From the NCBI RefSeq assembly GCF_964204645.1, contig NC_134031.1, forward strand, positions 1,550,001 through 1,614,000: a stretch of 64,000 nt of DNA. The letters are read 5' to 3'. The stretch is from Tubulanus polymorphus (Eukaryota > Nemertea > Palaeonemertea > Tubulaniformes > Tubulanidae). A program made the translations under genes and the position numbers. Positions 11,010 to 39,179 of this stretch are shown here, piece by piece (position 1 is the stretch's first letter; each line of letters begins with the position of its first letter). The notes under the pieces were generated by a model. That model saw nothing but the letters and a program-made list of their open reading frames with translations. It made no database searches and had not been told where the DNA came from.

Positions 11010-14000
11010 CTAAAGAAGAGGATATTTAGTTGAATTTGCTGCCGATTCTTTGTCGTGATATTTTCTCTCGATGGTTTGAAGTTGATGACGAATCGCATGC
11101 GACGTATTCAATAATCCGTCTGTTTTCAGGCGTCTGCTCGTTCGTCCGTCTGCTAAATCGGGACAACGTTTCCGAAGGTCGCGTGTCGCCGTTTTCGTCT
11201 TGCGAAGGTCGTCTGGTTCGCGGTAAAGGCGTTTCGATTCGCGTACGATCTTGTTCACTTCGGATTCGTTCTGAAAAAAAATATTTCAAGTTTTCAGCTC
11301 AACGAAGAGAACCACCAAATTCAAATAGCGGTAACTGTTTACTTACTGTATCCATTTTCGCTCGAACTCCTTTCGCTGCGTGTTTTAGATCTAGGTTTTT
11401 GGCGGCGGGTAAAGTCGCTGGTCGCGAGCTATCGTAGCCGGCTAAACAATGCTGAAAATATACATTCGAAACTACAAGTTTAAAATAATAGCCGACACAG
11501 GTCAGAGTTCTTACAGATCAAAGTAATTCTCTTGTTTTTCCCAGATCCTTGACCAAAATTCTATGATTAAGTTATAAGATATCCAAAGTTGAGGCTGTTT
11601 CTTATCAAAAGGTTCCTTATGCCATCTAAGAACCACAGGACTCTGAAAAATTGAAATTTTCTGCCTTTTCCCTGATTTTCAGGAAATGAATTCCCTAATT
11701 CTCGCTGATCTGTAAGAACCCACACTATATCCGAATTGAAATCGTTTTGCAGTTTGATTATGAATCACCTCGGACAACGCGCAGGAATCCGACGGTTCGA
11801 AACTCTTACGTCGATGTGGCCTCCGTTTTTCAACAGCTTCGAAAACATTCGAAGGAATACTGATTCTGTAAATATAGAAAAGATCAAACATTTTGATTCC
11901 GATCTACGTTGCATTTAAAACCATCTTCACTCAAGAGTCGGACTGTTTACCTGACGAAGCCGGGAGATTCAGAAGTCGGTTGTTTACGTTTACTACGACA
12001 GATCGGACAGTAACTAGCGCCATCTTTAGCCTGATTGATCGGAACAGTGAATAGACGACTGTTTACGTTGTACGTGTGAATACCTGTTAAATACATTAAA
12101 TACCGCATTAAATACCCCTAAAATACACACAAATACATTAAATACATACCGGTACGCCAGTCACATTCACTGTATTCTTTATAATACAGTCGAACTTGTC
12201 CTCTGTCACATTACCGCAGGTGTCTCTATCTTTTTGAGTATTTTAATTTACTAAGTCATTATTTAGATAATTCAACGATTGACTAATGTCATCTCTACTT
12301 TCTGATTACTTGAGTCAAACTCGGTTTAATCATCATTTGGACAAGTTGTCACATTCCATTTTGTGGTCCCAATTGTGTTTCTAATTTGATTTACAAAGTC
12401 TTCATTTGGATAATTCATCCCTTGACTGAAGTCATTTCTACTTTCTGATAAATTAAGTCACACTCAGTTAAATCGTCATTTTAAGTCGTCGCATTCCATT
12501 TTGTGGCCCCCAATTGTATTTCTAATTTGATTTACTAAGTGTAAGTCGTTAATTGTATTAGTCGTCATAACTACTCAGACTTCAACAGGTTTCACTGTTT
12601 GACCGAGGGAAGCTTTGAAATGAACTTACAAGTGTGTTCAGGATCTGGAACGATTTCTGGGTTTGGTTCCTCATCATCTACAACTGGACTTCTGAAAATC
12701 CAAATATAAACTGCACTATGTTAAACACTATAACACAGTAGTAGTTACTCTGGACTCAGTTCTAGGGCTGCAGTTGCTCAACAGTTGGTTAGACAGGGTG
12801 GCCACTTGCTTTTCCCTGACATGCACGGTGTTTTCCCTGACTTGATGTGCTAAGAATCCAATCCCGTCAAATATTTAAGACATACAAAGAAATTGTTTGA
12901 TTTTACACGATCTAGCAATTTCAACCAGTGTTTACTCTTACCAACTTTCAAGCAACTGCAGCCCCTGGATTAACACCAAAGAGTTAAACATTTGGATATG
13001 AACTCAGAGTTAGCTAACTCTCTAACTCACAACCGTCGAAACTGGATTCTGATATTTACTTGAGTTCAGGAATCGACGATTTCACGCATTCTTTTTTGTG
13101 TCGATTACGAAACGCTTTCATCTCCTCGAAGTAAACGTCAGGTTTATCATCTAAAGATTGTTCGGCGTTATCTAAAACACCGGCGATCCAGTCGTAACCG
13201 AGGAGAGGTCGTTCACCCTGACGATGTTTAGCCGTTCCGTTCAGCTGCTGCTGCTGGTCGTCAATCAGTTCTGAATACGTCTGTGATAATGATTCCTGGA
13301 ACGTCACACGCGTCGGTGTCTGAAAATACACCACGTATATATATATATATTATTAACTACTTCATTTATTTTCTGGGACCCGATTCAAAAGTTGTCTGTT
13401 AAGATTTGATGGTAGAGTTAAAATAAGTTCATTTTTAGGGCAACCGACATTTGCAAAGTGTTATCTCCAACAAATTGAATTTTCTTCAGGAAGATGTTCG
13501 CATTAATCCTTTATCGACGTTAAGACCCTTTGTAATGCCTTTCTCATTTCTGTGCACATCAAACAAATCAAATCAGTTTGAAGCATCCCTGCTTTCAAAT
13601 GCTTTAACTCTAAAGCAAAATAATCTTAATCAACAACTCAGGAACTGGGAAAACCTAAAATATCAGTTTAAATTCGTTTCCTCAGTCGCAGATCTCAATC
13701 AATTATTACCTTCTTAGCTAAATCTTTTGCTGGTGATAGTAAACAGGTGCGGTTTGTCGGATCGGTTTTCAACGTGGCTATTTTACGGTTGTTACCGTCG
13801 TCGTTCAGTAAAGACGGTTGTTGAATCGAACTGACTCCGACACTGGCTAAAGTGTTAGAGGACGACGCCCTGAAAGAAACAAGGTTTGCATAGACTGTTA
13901 GGTGGATAGACTCATCCTTAGCATTTATAATACATTGGACCTGATTCCACAGTGTTGTGAGTTAGAGTTAACTCTGAACTCAGGATCCAGTCCCACAGTT

Positions 14001-15100
14001 GGGAGCTAGAGTTAACTCTGAACTCAGGATCCAGTTCCGCAATCGTGGATAAGAGTTAACTTTGAACTCAGGATCCAGTCCCACAGTTGGGAGCTAGAGT
14101 TAACTTTGAACTCAGGATCCAGTCCTACAGTTGGGAGCTAGAGTTAACTCTGAACTCAGGATCCAGTTCCACAGTCGTGGATTAGAGTTAACTCTTAACT
14201 CAGGATCTAGTCCCACAGTTGTGAGTGAAGAGTTAACTGTGAACTCAGGATCCAGTTCCACAGTTGTGAGTGAAGAGTTAACTCTTGAGTTGAAAATACT
14301 TCATTTTCAGTTATAACTCATGAGACAAATTGTTAGTCAATTTGTGGAATTAGGTCCCAGGTTCTTTTGAAGGTCAGGGATTGGAATCCAAAATTCCCCT
14401 GATATTTCCATGTGAAGCAGCGATTATTTTATTGTATAGCGCTATATAAACGAATCAATAATTACCTGGTCGGGTAGCGATGTTGACTCGAAGGAGATTT
14501 TCGTTTTTCCAGTGAACTCGGCGTCGCGTAAGAGAAATTGAGAGTTTTACTCGGATTAACGGGCGTCGCTCGTAAACTCTTATCGAGACTCGGACTAGAA
14601 TCGACCGTCACGTTACGATCGATGATAGCTCGTCGTTTCTTCACCGACGCTGGTGTACGAGGTCCTCCGAGGTTTCTACGACCTCGCGGAGACTTCCTCT
14701 TCGTTAATACCGGGGTACTCGTGAATTTCCTCGCACCTCGTGATCCCGAACCCGGGGATCCAGCGCCGTCCGGGGATCCGGCTTCGTTGTTTGAACCGGT
14801 TTTTAAAATACTTTTCGATTGTAATTTTTTTCGTGCGCTAGAACTCGAACCGGCTATAATTCTACTCTCACCGCTCGGAGTGCTTCGTTTAGCATCGACG
14901 GCGCCATCTAACGGTATTTCATGGCATCGTTTTCGAGGGCGAGAAATATTTTCTTTGCCGTCTATTTTCATTTCTTCGTTTAACTCGACCGATAAAGATG
15001 TTTTAAGGTGTGATAACCCGCGACGGTTTAAAGCTTGTTTCGCGTGTAATGTTTCCAGTAGTTTAGCATTTTTAGCTCGTAATTCATCGACTTCATCCAT
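11010..15100 (-). CDS. MIIP: Migration and invasion-inhibitory protein (MIIP) homologue
   Basis: A complete eight-exon gene predicted at 570 residues (vertebrate MIIP is near 390). Exons, 5' to 3': 14466-15100, 13710-13869, 13060-13319, 12630-12691, 11951-12083, 11769-11865, 11347-11451, 11010-11270; all phases agree. Family-diagnostic segments are LGYDWIAGVLDN in exon 3, YNVNSRLFTVPI followed by a CPIC knuckle in exon 5, HRRKSFEPSDSCALSE in exon 6 and HCLAGYD with NLDL in exon 7. The first exon starts with a short coiled coil (DELRAKNAKLLETLHAKQ), then a long basic Ser/Pro/Arg-rich region that accounts for the extra length. In vertebrates MIIP binds IGFBP2 and restrains migration and mitotic progression; a conserved role here is inference. 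The usual first CxxC of the zinc-binding-like region reads C-I-H-T. The gene is head-to-head with XXYLT1. Confidence 0.9.
11503..11721. repeat. MITE-like element (GTTCTTACAGATC ends)
   Basis: The left end reads GAGTTCTTACAGATC and the right end GATCTGTAAGAACCC, which are inverted copies. The interior carries TTCCCTGATTTTC-type motifs. It lies in MIIP intron 6. Relatives occur at about 20.32, 25.59 and 35.9 kb. Confidence 0.65.
12255..12545. repeat. Tandem duplication of about 142 bp in MIIP intron 4
   Basis: Two adjacent diverged copies share motifs such as TCTACTTTCTGAT, CATTCCATTTTGTGG and TTTCTAATTTGATTTAC. The offset between copies is about 140-143 bp. Confidence 0.7.
13930..14295. repeat. 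Tandem array of about 44-46 bp units in MIIP intron 1
   Basis: Roughly eight units, each carrying GAGTTAACTCTGAACTCAGG followed by ATCCAGTTCCACAGTTG or a close variant. The unit resembles the arms of the palindromic element found at 53767-53880 and elsewhere. The array therefore looks like a local amplification of one MITE arm. Confidence 0.8.
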
Positions 15101-16035
15101 TATAAACTGAAATCAGAGATAAATAACAACAAATTACTAACAGCCACAAGGAACAGAAAAATACAAGACTAAGAACACATCTCCCAAGCTGAATGCAGCA
15201 GGTCGAAAGTGATCATATCTGCTCAAGTCTGGCTCTATATGCGAATCTGAAAATACCAGACTCCAGATTCCATCGGCATCGCGTATTGATTGTGACTGAG
15301 CAGTGACAGGGTACGCATACAAGTTATGTACGGCTCAGGCCTGCGACCGCAGCTTAAGTTAGTCAGAGGTAAAAAAGTTTTTTTAACATAATACGATAGG
15401 GATATTGTGGTTGGTCAAATAGACCCTGACGTGCACCACTAACTACATGTTACTCACAGAAGATTCAGACTCGATGCTAAGTAGTAGAGTGAGTAGGCCT
15501 ATCTATCTATCCGGTCATCCTTTATTACCGAGATGCCGTATTTTACCGAGATGAACCGAGATGAAATTAAATATATCATATTTATTTATTCCGGTCATCC
15601 TGATTACCGAGAATAGATGCCGTATTTTACCGAGATGAAATTAAATATATCATATTTATTTATTCCTATCTATCTCTTTTTTTTCTTCAATTAAATTTGA
15701 TTGATTCCCCTATAGTAGCTCTGAACGGCCCTCCCGTTTGAAATTTAAAGCTTAAATCGACAAAACAATGAACTACAGGAAATAAAGACAAAGATTAACA
15801 CAGAATCAATCACCTCTATCTTGAGAAAGCGCGCTATAATTTAGATTAAAAACTCGACTAATTCACTTCAAAATTTTTGAAATGACCGCGGCCATTACGA
15901 GTATTGCTAAATCGCGGCAGTCGGATTTTATTTTCACTCGCTTCTCTGTGTATACTATCAAGCCTTCCGTGAAATAGTGTTCTCACGAATGACCCAGTCT
16001 CGGGTGCTGTAGATATACCGGGAATCCCCTAGAAA
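15101..16035. promoter_or_regulatory. Divergent spacer between MIIP and XXYLT1
   Basis: About 0.93 kb separates the two start codons, which face away from each other, so both promoters must lie here or overlap. There is no clear TATA box. A CpG-containing patch is at about 15880-15935. Part of the left half is repeat (see 15511-15665). Confidence 0.5.
15511..15665. repeat. Tandem duplication of about 80 bp
   Basis: CCGGTCATCC starts both copies, at 15511 and 15591. Each continues with GATGCCGTATTTTACCGAGA and AAATTAAATATATCATA. The copies differ by small indels. Confidence 0.75.
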
Positions 16036-17288
16036 ATGGCGCTGATCTGGAGATTGATCGTTAAACTTTCATCGATAAAGACGTTGATTTCTGTCGGATT
16101 AGGATTTGCTGTTTTATTTACGCTACTTTTAACCTATAAATCGATCTCTTCAAGGCCGAATCAGACAATAACCGACTTGATTCGAGGTTCGCAAGCGATG
16201 CGAGAACTGTACAAACATGGTCAAATCGAAGAGGTTGAACATGTTGCATTCAAGTTTCCTCTACAACTGAATCGGAGCGAAAAATCTATAAAATCATCTC
16301 AGTCCAGTGAAATCAAACCACTAGATGTCGTTATAGTATTCACTAATGCCGAGGATGATTGGAATTTAAGAGAAAAACTAAATGACAATATTAAAAGTTT
16401 ATTATTTTATTCCTCGGCTCCGATCAACTTCTATTTCATCGGAGACGAAATCAGTCAAACTATCGCTAATAAAGTGGTGGCTAAATATGCAGCACAATTT
16501 CATATTACATCTCAGGTATTTACACAATGCATTATTGTCTATTCCGAAACTTTATTTATAGATAAACTGAAGGGCAAAATATCCACATCTTCGATGTTTC
16601 TTGATTATTTCAGGTGGTAAGAATTGATGTGTTCAGTATTGCTAGAGGTTTGGGTGAAGTGATCCGTCCAATGCAGCAGCATTTCAGCTTTAAACCGGGA
16701 GCTTATTACAACAATGAATTATTTTTCCTGTCTCTAGCCATACACCGCGTGATGCCTCTTAAAATCGATCGAGTCGTCATGTTAGATGTCGACCTAATTT
16801 TCAAAGACGACATCAAAAAACTTTACGACCACTTTGAGAAATTCAAAAGTACGAATTTGATCGGATTGGCTCGCGAGCAGCAGCCCGTTTATAGACACGC
16901 GTTCTGGAAATACCGTAAACATCACCCGAGCACGCGGGTCGGTGAACCGCCACCAGGGGGCCTCACAGGCTTCAATAGCGGAGTCGTTTTACTACGGTTA
17001 AATCGAATGCGCGAATCGAACCTTTATAATCGGTTATTAACTCGAAGCGCTGTTCAGAATCTGACGGAGAGTTTCATGTTTAAAGGACACCTCGGTGATC
17101 AGGATTTCTTCAGTATCGTCGCCATGCGATACGACGAATTGTTTTATATTTTACCGTGTTCTTGGAATCGTCAACTGTGCCAATGGTGGAAGGATAAAGG
17201 CTACGAAACTATCTTCGATTTATATCATAAATGTGATCTAGATATTCATATCTACCACGGTAACTGTCGCACAAAGATTTATAACTGA
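16036..17288 (+). CDS. XXYLT1: Xyloside xylosyltransferase 1
   Basis: Predicts a 384-residue type II membrane glycosyltransferase of family GT8. In animals XXYLT1 adds the terminal alpha-1,3-xylose to the O-glucose-xylose glycan on EGF repeats of Notch-type proteins in the ER/Golgi. There are two exons, 16036-16515 and 16614-17288, joined by a 98-bp phase-0 intron (donor GTATTT, acceptor TTTCAG). After a short cytosolic N terminus one membrane anchor covers about residues 14-35. The metal- and donor-binding DVD lies at about 218-220 (VVMLDVDLIF). Family blocks REQQPVYRHAFWKYR, TGFNSGVVLL, HLGDQDFF, CSWNRQLCQWW and IYHGNC are intact, so the enzyme looks active. The first ATG after an in-frame upstream break sits in a good context (AAAATGGCG). 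Reading through the intron gives a stop, which supports splicing. Confidence 0.95.
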
Positions 17289-17543
17289 ATCGTCCTCGGT
17301 TCTTTTATACAGTAATTCTTTTACTCCTTCTAATTATACCACTTGCCAAATGTGTTCATTTTATAAAAATGTGTTGTTTATGATTTAGTTTGAACTTATA
17401 ACATGTTTTCCATATCTTCACGTAATCGATGTTCATTTTTACATTTTTCACCGTATTTTATACAATATTTTGTATGCATTTCATTCAATTTTAATACGAA
17501 GCCTTAAATGTTTGTATCTTGTTATAATACTCATCAGTATGCA

Positions 17544-17549
17544 ATTAAA
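17544..17549 (+). terminator. Candidate polyadenylation signal (ATTAAA) for XXYLT1
   Basis: The common variant ATTAAA lies 256 nt after the XXYLT1 stop, followed by T-rich sequence near 17567-17600. Confidence 0.4.
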
Positions 17550-17691
17550 TATGAGTTAATTAAGACTTTTTTCTTTTCGATGTTTTCATGGTTTTTTCTG
17601 CGGAACTCCAAATAGCCGCCATCCATATCAAACTTATTAAATCGAGAAACTGAAAACATTTTAGGAAAGATTATTTTTTCTTTTATTACAT

Positions 17692-17697
17692 TGAGAT
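17692..17697 (-). terminator. Candidate polyadenylation signal (AATAAA) for PSMB6
   Basis: A canonical AATAAA on the minus strand, about 108 nt past the PSMB6 stop codon. Confidence 0.5.
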
Positions 17698-17804
17698 TAA
17701 TTTTTACAATATCAGTCCACGAAAAATTTCTCGAAAAACATCAACGGGCTGTTCACAACTAGACATGTTTAATCACTACGACAATAATTAAGAGATTAAT
17801 TAAA

Positions 17805-19408
17805 TTATCCCTGGTAGAATTTCGGTAAATCGTCGTTAAGAATAAGACGTCTTTCGACACCTTTCTCGGTGATTGTAGCAGTTCTTATAACACCGCCACT
17901 CGATCCATCACGAATCATCGCCAGAGCAAGAGCTGAAAAAAACAACATCAAACTTAACCTGCTGTCAATCGGAGGAGGGGGCAGGAAAACCCTGTTAGCT
18001 TAACTTTGGCTTATCTAGCTAAACAGCTTTAAATAAGAGGCCCCATGAAATCATAACAATAGTTTGGTTAACAGCGTTTTCCTGCACCCATTTACGTCCA
18101 ACCACAGTGAGCACTAACAGGGGGGTTTTCCTGCCCCAGCCATGTGATACTCTGGGGCTGCAGTTGCTCAAAAGTGGGTTACAGTTAACCAGTGGATATT
18201 TGACATATAGTGACAATGAAAAGTTCATTGTTTCTATAGTATTTATCCGCCAGTTACCTTTAACCACCTTTGGAGCAACTGACCCCTGGCAGTCAAATAC
18301 TTACAGTTTGTTACGAAATCTTCACATTCTTTTTTGGTCATATTTTCCTTGAAATGTGCATCGACGTAACCCCAGATATACGTGCTGCCTGAACCTCCGA
18401 CAGCTACTGGTTGTCTGATCAATGCTCCCCCTAGTGGCACTGAATATACCTACAATTACAAATACCGAGTTATCAGCACCTGCTCACAGAGACTGCTGTA
18501 GATGATGAGAAGCAGGGAATCAGGAATCACGAATTCATACCTGTCCTCCTTTTTGTTTATCCCAGCCGGCTACGATAATTCCGGCTGATATTTGATCTCT
18601 GTATCCGTAGCACATATTCTGAAAGATGCGCGCTGCCGTGGCAACGGTTGGCTCATCATTCATTTGCATCCTAGAATTAAATAAAACATACTTTAACTGA
18701 AACACTTTAGAAATATCTCAACGCAATTGCTTTGTGTCTAAACTGAATTTTCAACGAAGGAACCCGTAATGTAACTAGGCGAGTTAGGCAACTAATGTGT
18801 AAGAATGAAACCTTGAATGATGTTTGTTGTAAAAACTTACTTGTAAAAGTTCATGTTATATTTACAGATATCGGCGACAGCTTGAGTATCGGCTGATGAA
18901 CCAGATCGACAACAATAAATATTATCAGTTATACATGTCAATTTATCAGTCACACGATTCGGGATATACGACCTACAATGGAAAGAGTCAGATGATAATG
19001 GAAGCAAGAAAATAGATGTAGGGCTAACCTAAAGTGATACGGATTTAGACTGTGGTCGGTCCTTCTCGGAGTAACACTAACCCCGTAGTTGTTCGTGAGT
19101 CTGCCCCAATAACGACTCCACCATCGAATTCAACAGCAAAAATTGACGTCTGCAAATACATAAATAAAGTCTTATCAACAAGTTACTTAGCGTTTAGAAG
19201 ACAGACTATTTATTGATCGTTGAGCGACGATTCGATGCCAATTAAACACGTAATTAATCAGTAAGACTTATTTAAAGCTTCTCGTGAATTAAATTCAGTT
19301 TCCAATTACCCCTGTTGTGTGTTCAGAAGTCCAATCGTGGGCTCTGAAAGAATGTTGTGATGCATTTTTACATCCCAAATTCGGCTTTATCATCATTGAG
19401 GCTGCCAT
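17805..19408 (-). CDS. PSMB6: Proteasome subunit beta type-6 (beta-1, caspase-like)
   Basis: A six-exon gene encoding 233 residues: 19310-19408, 19082-19149, 18841-18972, 18541-18670, 18305-18449, 17805-17932, with consistent phases. It is a catalytic beta-1 subunit of the 20S core. The first exon encodes exactly the 33-residue propeptide ending TTG. Exon 2 then opens with the catalytic Thr1 ([11 protein letters not shown]), so autoprocessing would cut at the exon junction. Mature-numbering residues Asp17, Lys33 and Arg45 are present ([19 protein letters not shown]); Arg45 shapes the acidic-preferring S1 pocket. Downstream blocks [22 protein letters not shown] and [12 protein letters not shown] match beta-1. 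The C terminus ends LPKFYQG. Length fits the family (human 239). The invertebrate gene is the common ancestor of vertebrate PSMB6 and PSMB9, so the symbol is by orthology. Confidence 0.96.
18153..18289. repeat. Palindromic MITE-like element (GGGGCTGCAGTTGCTC ends)
   Basis: The left arm starts GGGGCTGCAGTTGCTCAAAA. The right arm ends TTTGGAGCAACTGACCCC, an inverted copy. It lies in the last PSMB6 intron. A relative is at 25462-25594, and separated matching ends occur at about 12766 and 12950. Confidence 0.7.
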
Positions 19409-20250
19409 TTTACTGAATTGAATTTGACTTGACAGATGGCGCCACCGCCTTGTCCTTGTTGAATGAATACTCTCGCTTGCCAGAGTATGCCTCACGTTTA
19501 GATGATTTTTTCCTATGAGAGAAGAGACCAGTCATTGGCCTGGGACCTGTAGCTCTAGAGTTGGATAGACTGGTAACCTGCATTCTGTCGGAAATATGAA
19601 TAAAAACGGAGAATCTTTCCAAAAATGGCCAGATGCAATTGTGACTCACAGACTATAAAATTTGTCCAATAGCTAAGTAACTACTTATGTGCGGCAGTGA
19701 TGGCCTTGTCAATGTCATGAGAAATCTGACTGCTCCATACAAATGCGTCCTCGTATAAATAAATGATACAAAGAAACAAGATTTCAATTTCAATTTTGTG
19801 ACAGCAACACTGTATTTATCTTATCTGCACTAAATCTTTACAAAAACATAGATTATTTCTTATTACACAACTACAGCTTTGAAAACATACAACAAAGGCT
19901 GGTTTTCATGTGGGGAGACCTGCTGCCAGCCTTGAACATACATACATACATACACAATATAAAAAAAAATATCAGTACTCAACCCACAATGGTTGTCATA
20001 ATTACTATATTATTTACAAAGTATTCTGTTATCACTAAAAAAAAATTTTTACTTCGATTGTATTCATTCAATGCATGAAATTACGATTTTCCAAACAACT
20101 GTGAAAATATAATCAACAAAGAGAACATTAATTGCATTAACTCTGCCTTAATTAGTTTGTATGAAGTGAGTCATGAAGATAGAAGGCATTGTATGATACC
20201 CAGATCAATTACTGGCGATGAGACCAAAGCACAAATAAATGCCATCAGAA
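19409..20250. other. PSMB6-CHD4 spacer, probably containing the CHD4 3' UTR
   Basis: No coding exon seen. A strong minus-strand acceptor (TTTTCACAG) ends at 20252. It could open a terminal non-coding CHD4 exon running left from 20251. The PSMB6 promoter should lie just above 19408. A short ACAT repeat is at about 19939-19956. Confidence 0.45.
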
Positions 20251-20315
20251 CCTGTGAAAATAAAAAGATATTTCATTAAGTAAAAGCCTTATGATAGTCA
20301 CACAATAGTCAAACA

Positions 20316-20645
20316 CAGGGTTCTTACAGATCAGGGAATGGGAATCTTTTCGGAATCTGAATTTTTGGTGAATTGTTCTTGCTGGTAACAAGTGGCCCGA
20401 GGAACCTCTTGACTTGAGACAGCCCCTACTGATGATATCTACTTCAGGGGATCTGACTCTTTTCTTGAAATCAGGGAATTTGAATCTTTGTGTTGTTGTT
20501 CTTGCTGGTGATGAGTGACACAAGGAATCTCTTGATAAGAAACAGCCCCCGCTGAGGATTTCTAGTAATCTAATCAGGGAATTTATTGTCACAGGTCACC
20601 GGAAATCAAGGAATATTGGATTTAATTCTATTTTTAAGGACCCTG
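20316..20645. repeat. MITE-like element inside a probable CHD4 3' UTR intron
   Basis: Starts CAGGGTTCTTACAGATCAGG. The interior has two diverged repeats containing TTGTTCTTGCTGGT and ACAGCCCC. It belongs to the same family as 11503-11721 and 25592-25797. Confidence 0.6.
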
Positions 20646-20670
20646 TAAACCAGATACGGCACGTAAAATC

Positions 20671-37308
<16,638 letters not shown>

Positions 37309-37450
37309 TTTTCGCAGTATTTTCAGTATCCTAAAGCTCAAATTTTAGTATCTCATGCTCTCGCGTTTCTCGGCCTTTGTTGATTGACAGTGCGAGGAAT
37401 CGATGACGTCACCGTCTAATCAATTACCAATTAGTACTCGAATCCCATAA
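37309..37450 (-). promoter_or_regulatory. CHD4 5' flank
   Basis: Sequence directly upstream of the CHD4 start codon is CpG-richer than its surroundings (37.25-37.42 kb) and has no clear TATA box, as expected for a housekeeping promoter. The exact start site cannot be read from sequence. Confidence 0.35.
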
Positions 37451-38242
37451 TGCAAAGCAAAACATCTCCTACTAATAATTAACTAGTCCATCCAGTTAGA
37501 TAGGCAAACATGAATTGGTATTAAAAGGCCTCTTACGAACTTTTAAAGTTCTATGAAAGTTGTATATCATCGTCTTATTGCTGTAAATACGGGATTCGAA
37601 CCCTGGCGAATTCTACCATTTTTATTTTCATCATTCAAATATTTAACTTCATCGAGTTTGTGTATATTCATTGTATTCAGTTAATTGCATTTGTGGATTT
37701 TGGAAATGTTTTGTATCAATTTGGGTCCAATAAAGATACATTATACTTTGCGGTACGGAATTTGAACTTCCCCGTACAGCCGTCCTTCATTTCGATATGT
37801 CCCTGCTACGCTCGAATGCGCGCGGATTTGGATCGTCTATCTGGAGCTATCTTTCAATGACACGGTGAGGAGATTTTAGTATTCTTAGCTAGAAAAACAC
37901 GTGAAAAAATGTATCAGCTATGAAATTAGGTCGTCACGGTTTTTCGTAGATATCTTCTTCCTTATCTTGTCTCGTCGAGGAAATCAAATAACTGCCTTCT
38001 TCGATTCGAGTTCGACTTCGAGTTCTTCTTCGGCGGTTCGGCTTCCGCTCCTCTTCTAGCAACTTCCCAGGATATAATAGGATGAATTTAGTAAATGAAA
38101 GTAGGTGTCGTGTTTAGGGGAAATCTAACTCTATCTTTTAACAATGCAACTGCAGAAAAGATAAGTTTTACCTAAAAAAAAAATTCACCCCTTAAATTGT
38201 TCACCAAAACACATTATCATCCACATAGCCCTAATCCTGTAG

Positions 38243-38313
38243 TGTTGCTGGGATTGGAACCTTCAACCTCTTGCATGCGAATCGAGCATGCTAACCACTA
38301 GACCACCGAATCA
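38243..38313 (-). repeat. tRNA-derived, SINE-like element
   Basis: The minus strand has a box-A-like GGTCTAGTGGTTAGCATG and a box-B-like AGGTTCCAATCCC, with a short GCATGC hairpin between. The acceptor and T stems do not pair, and the base at the U33 position is not T. It is therefore a pol III-derived relic, not a working tRNA. It shares both boxes with 44230-44300. Confidence 0.5.
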
Positions 38314-38344
38314 ATGTGTCAGACTTTGGAAATTTGTTTTGAAT

Positions 38345-38415
38345 GAAATCAGTGACCAGTCAACAGTGGTAACCAGTCAGGTGTAGTGATCAGTGGTGAC
38401 CAGTCAGCTGTGCTG
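38345..38415. repeat. Short minisatellite (GTGACCAGTCA units)
   Basis: Degenerate units of GTGACCAGTCAACAGTGGTAA type, about four copies. Confidence 0.55.
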
Positions 38416-39179
38416 GTGACTCTATTCACTAACATTACTCTGTTATTGCCAGGTTTATTCAGTAAAACAATTCTTAGTCCAGACAGAAGTTTATTATTTA
38501 GGCAAAACTAGGACATGAAGAAAATAAAACTAAAATGTTAAACCCAGAATGACTTTCTAGAAAATCATGCTTCTCGGTCCACGGAAAAACAATGTCTCCA
38601 TATCTTATCAAATATTCTAAGAATTTTCATTCAAAGTAATGATTTGGAATTTTAGAAAACAAATCTAATCTTTTTGATCAAGTTTTTTTTACATTATGAT
38701 ATTAATGTGTATTGAATTTGTGTAATTTTTTGAAAATATGTGAAATCAGTTTCATTCACACATATTTCTGTAGATCGTAAGTGTTTCGGTTGAAGAAATG
38801 AAAAAAAAAAGGTACTCAAAATCTAATGGACTTGTAGCCCGTGGGTCTGAGCCTGACAAACAGATTACAATGCTGTTGGTGTCCTATAAAAGCGGTCGAA
38901 GACTTGGGGAATTACAATACTTGTAAAAATGTCAATTGTATTTTGGCGTCGAACAGTTTTAGAAATTAGTTTTTACATATAATTGAATGACCTTTCGTCA
39001 AATATATCCATATGCAGAGATATCAATGAGGACGGTGACGGCGACAGATGTTCGTGAGATAATGAATAACGATTGATTCACTATCGAACGTAGGCCTATA
39101 CCCGGCGTTCCCTCGCGTTCCCTCGATCTGATCAACAGCGTTAGTGATCATATCGATTTAATCCTGTTCAGCTGTCATC

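Larger units (their letters stand above)
17289..17804. other. Convergent 3' spacer between XXYLT1 and PSMB6
   Basis: About 516 bp of AT-rich sequence between two facing stop codons. It should hold both 3' UTRs, and candidate polyadenylation signals are listed separately. No other feature seen. Confidence 0.6.

Noticed and set aside
14131-14316. A repetitive 61-residue plus-strand frame
   Set aside because: It is the translation of the tandem array in MIIP intron 1, whose unit is not a multiple of three throughout.
14538-15110. A 190-residue open frame on the plus strand
   Set aside because: It is the antisense shadow of MIIP exon 1, which has family motifs downstream, a start codon and correct splice phase.
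38243-38313. A functional tRNA gene on the minus strand
   Set aside because: Acceptor and T stems do not pair and the U33 position is not T; kept only as a tRNA-derived repeat.
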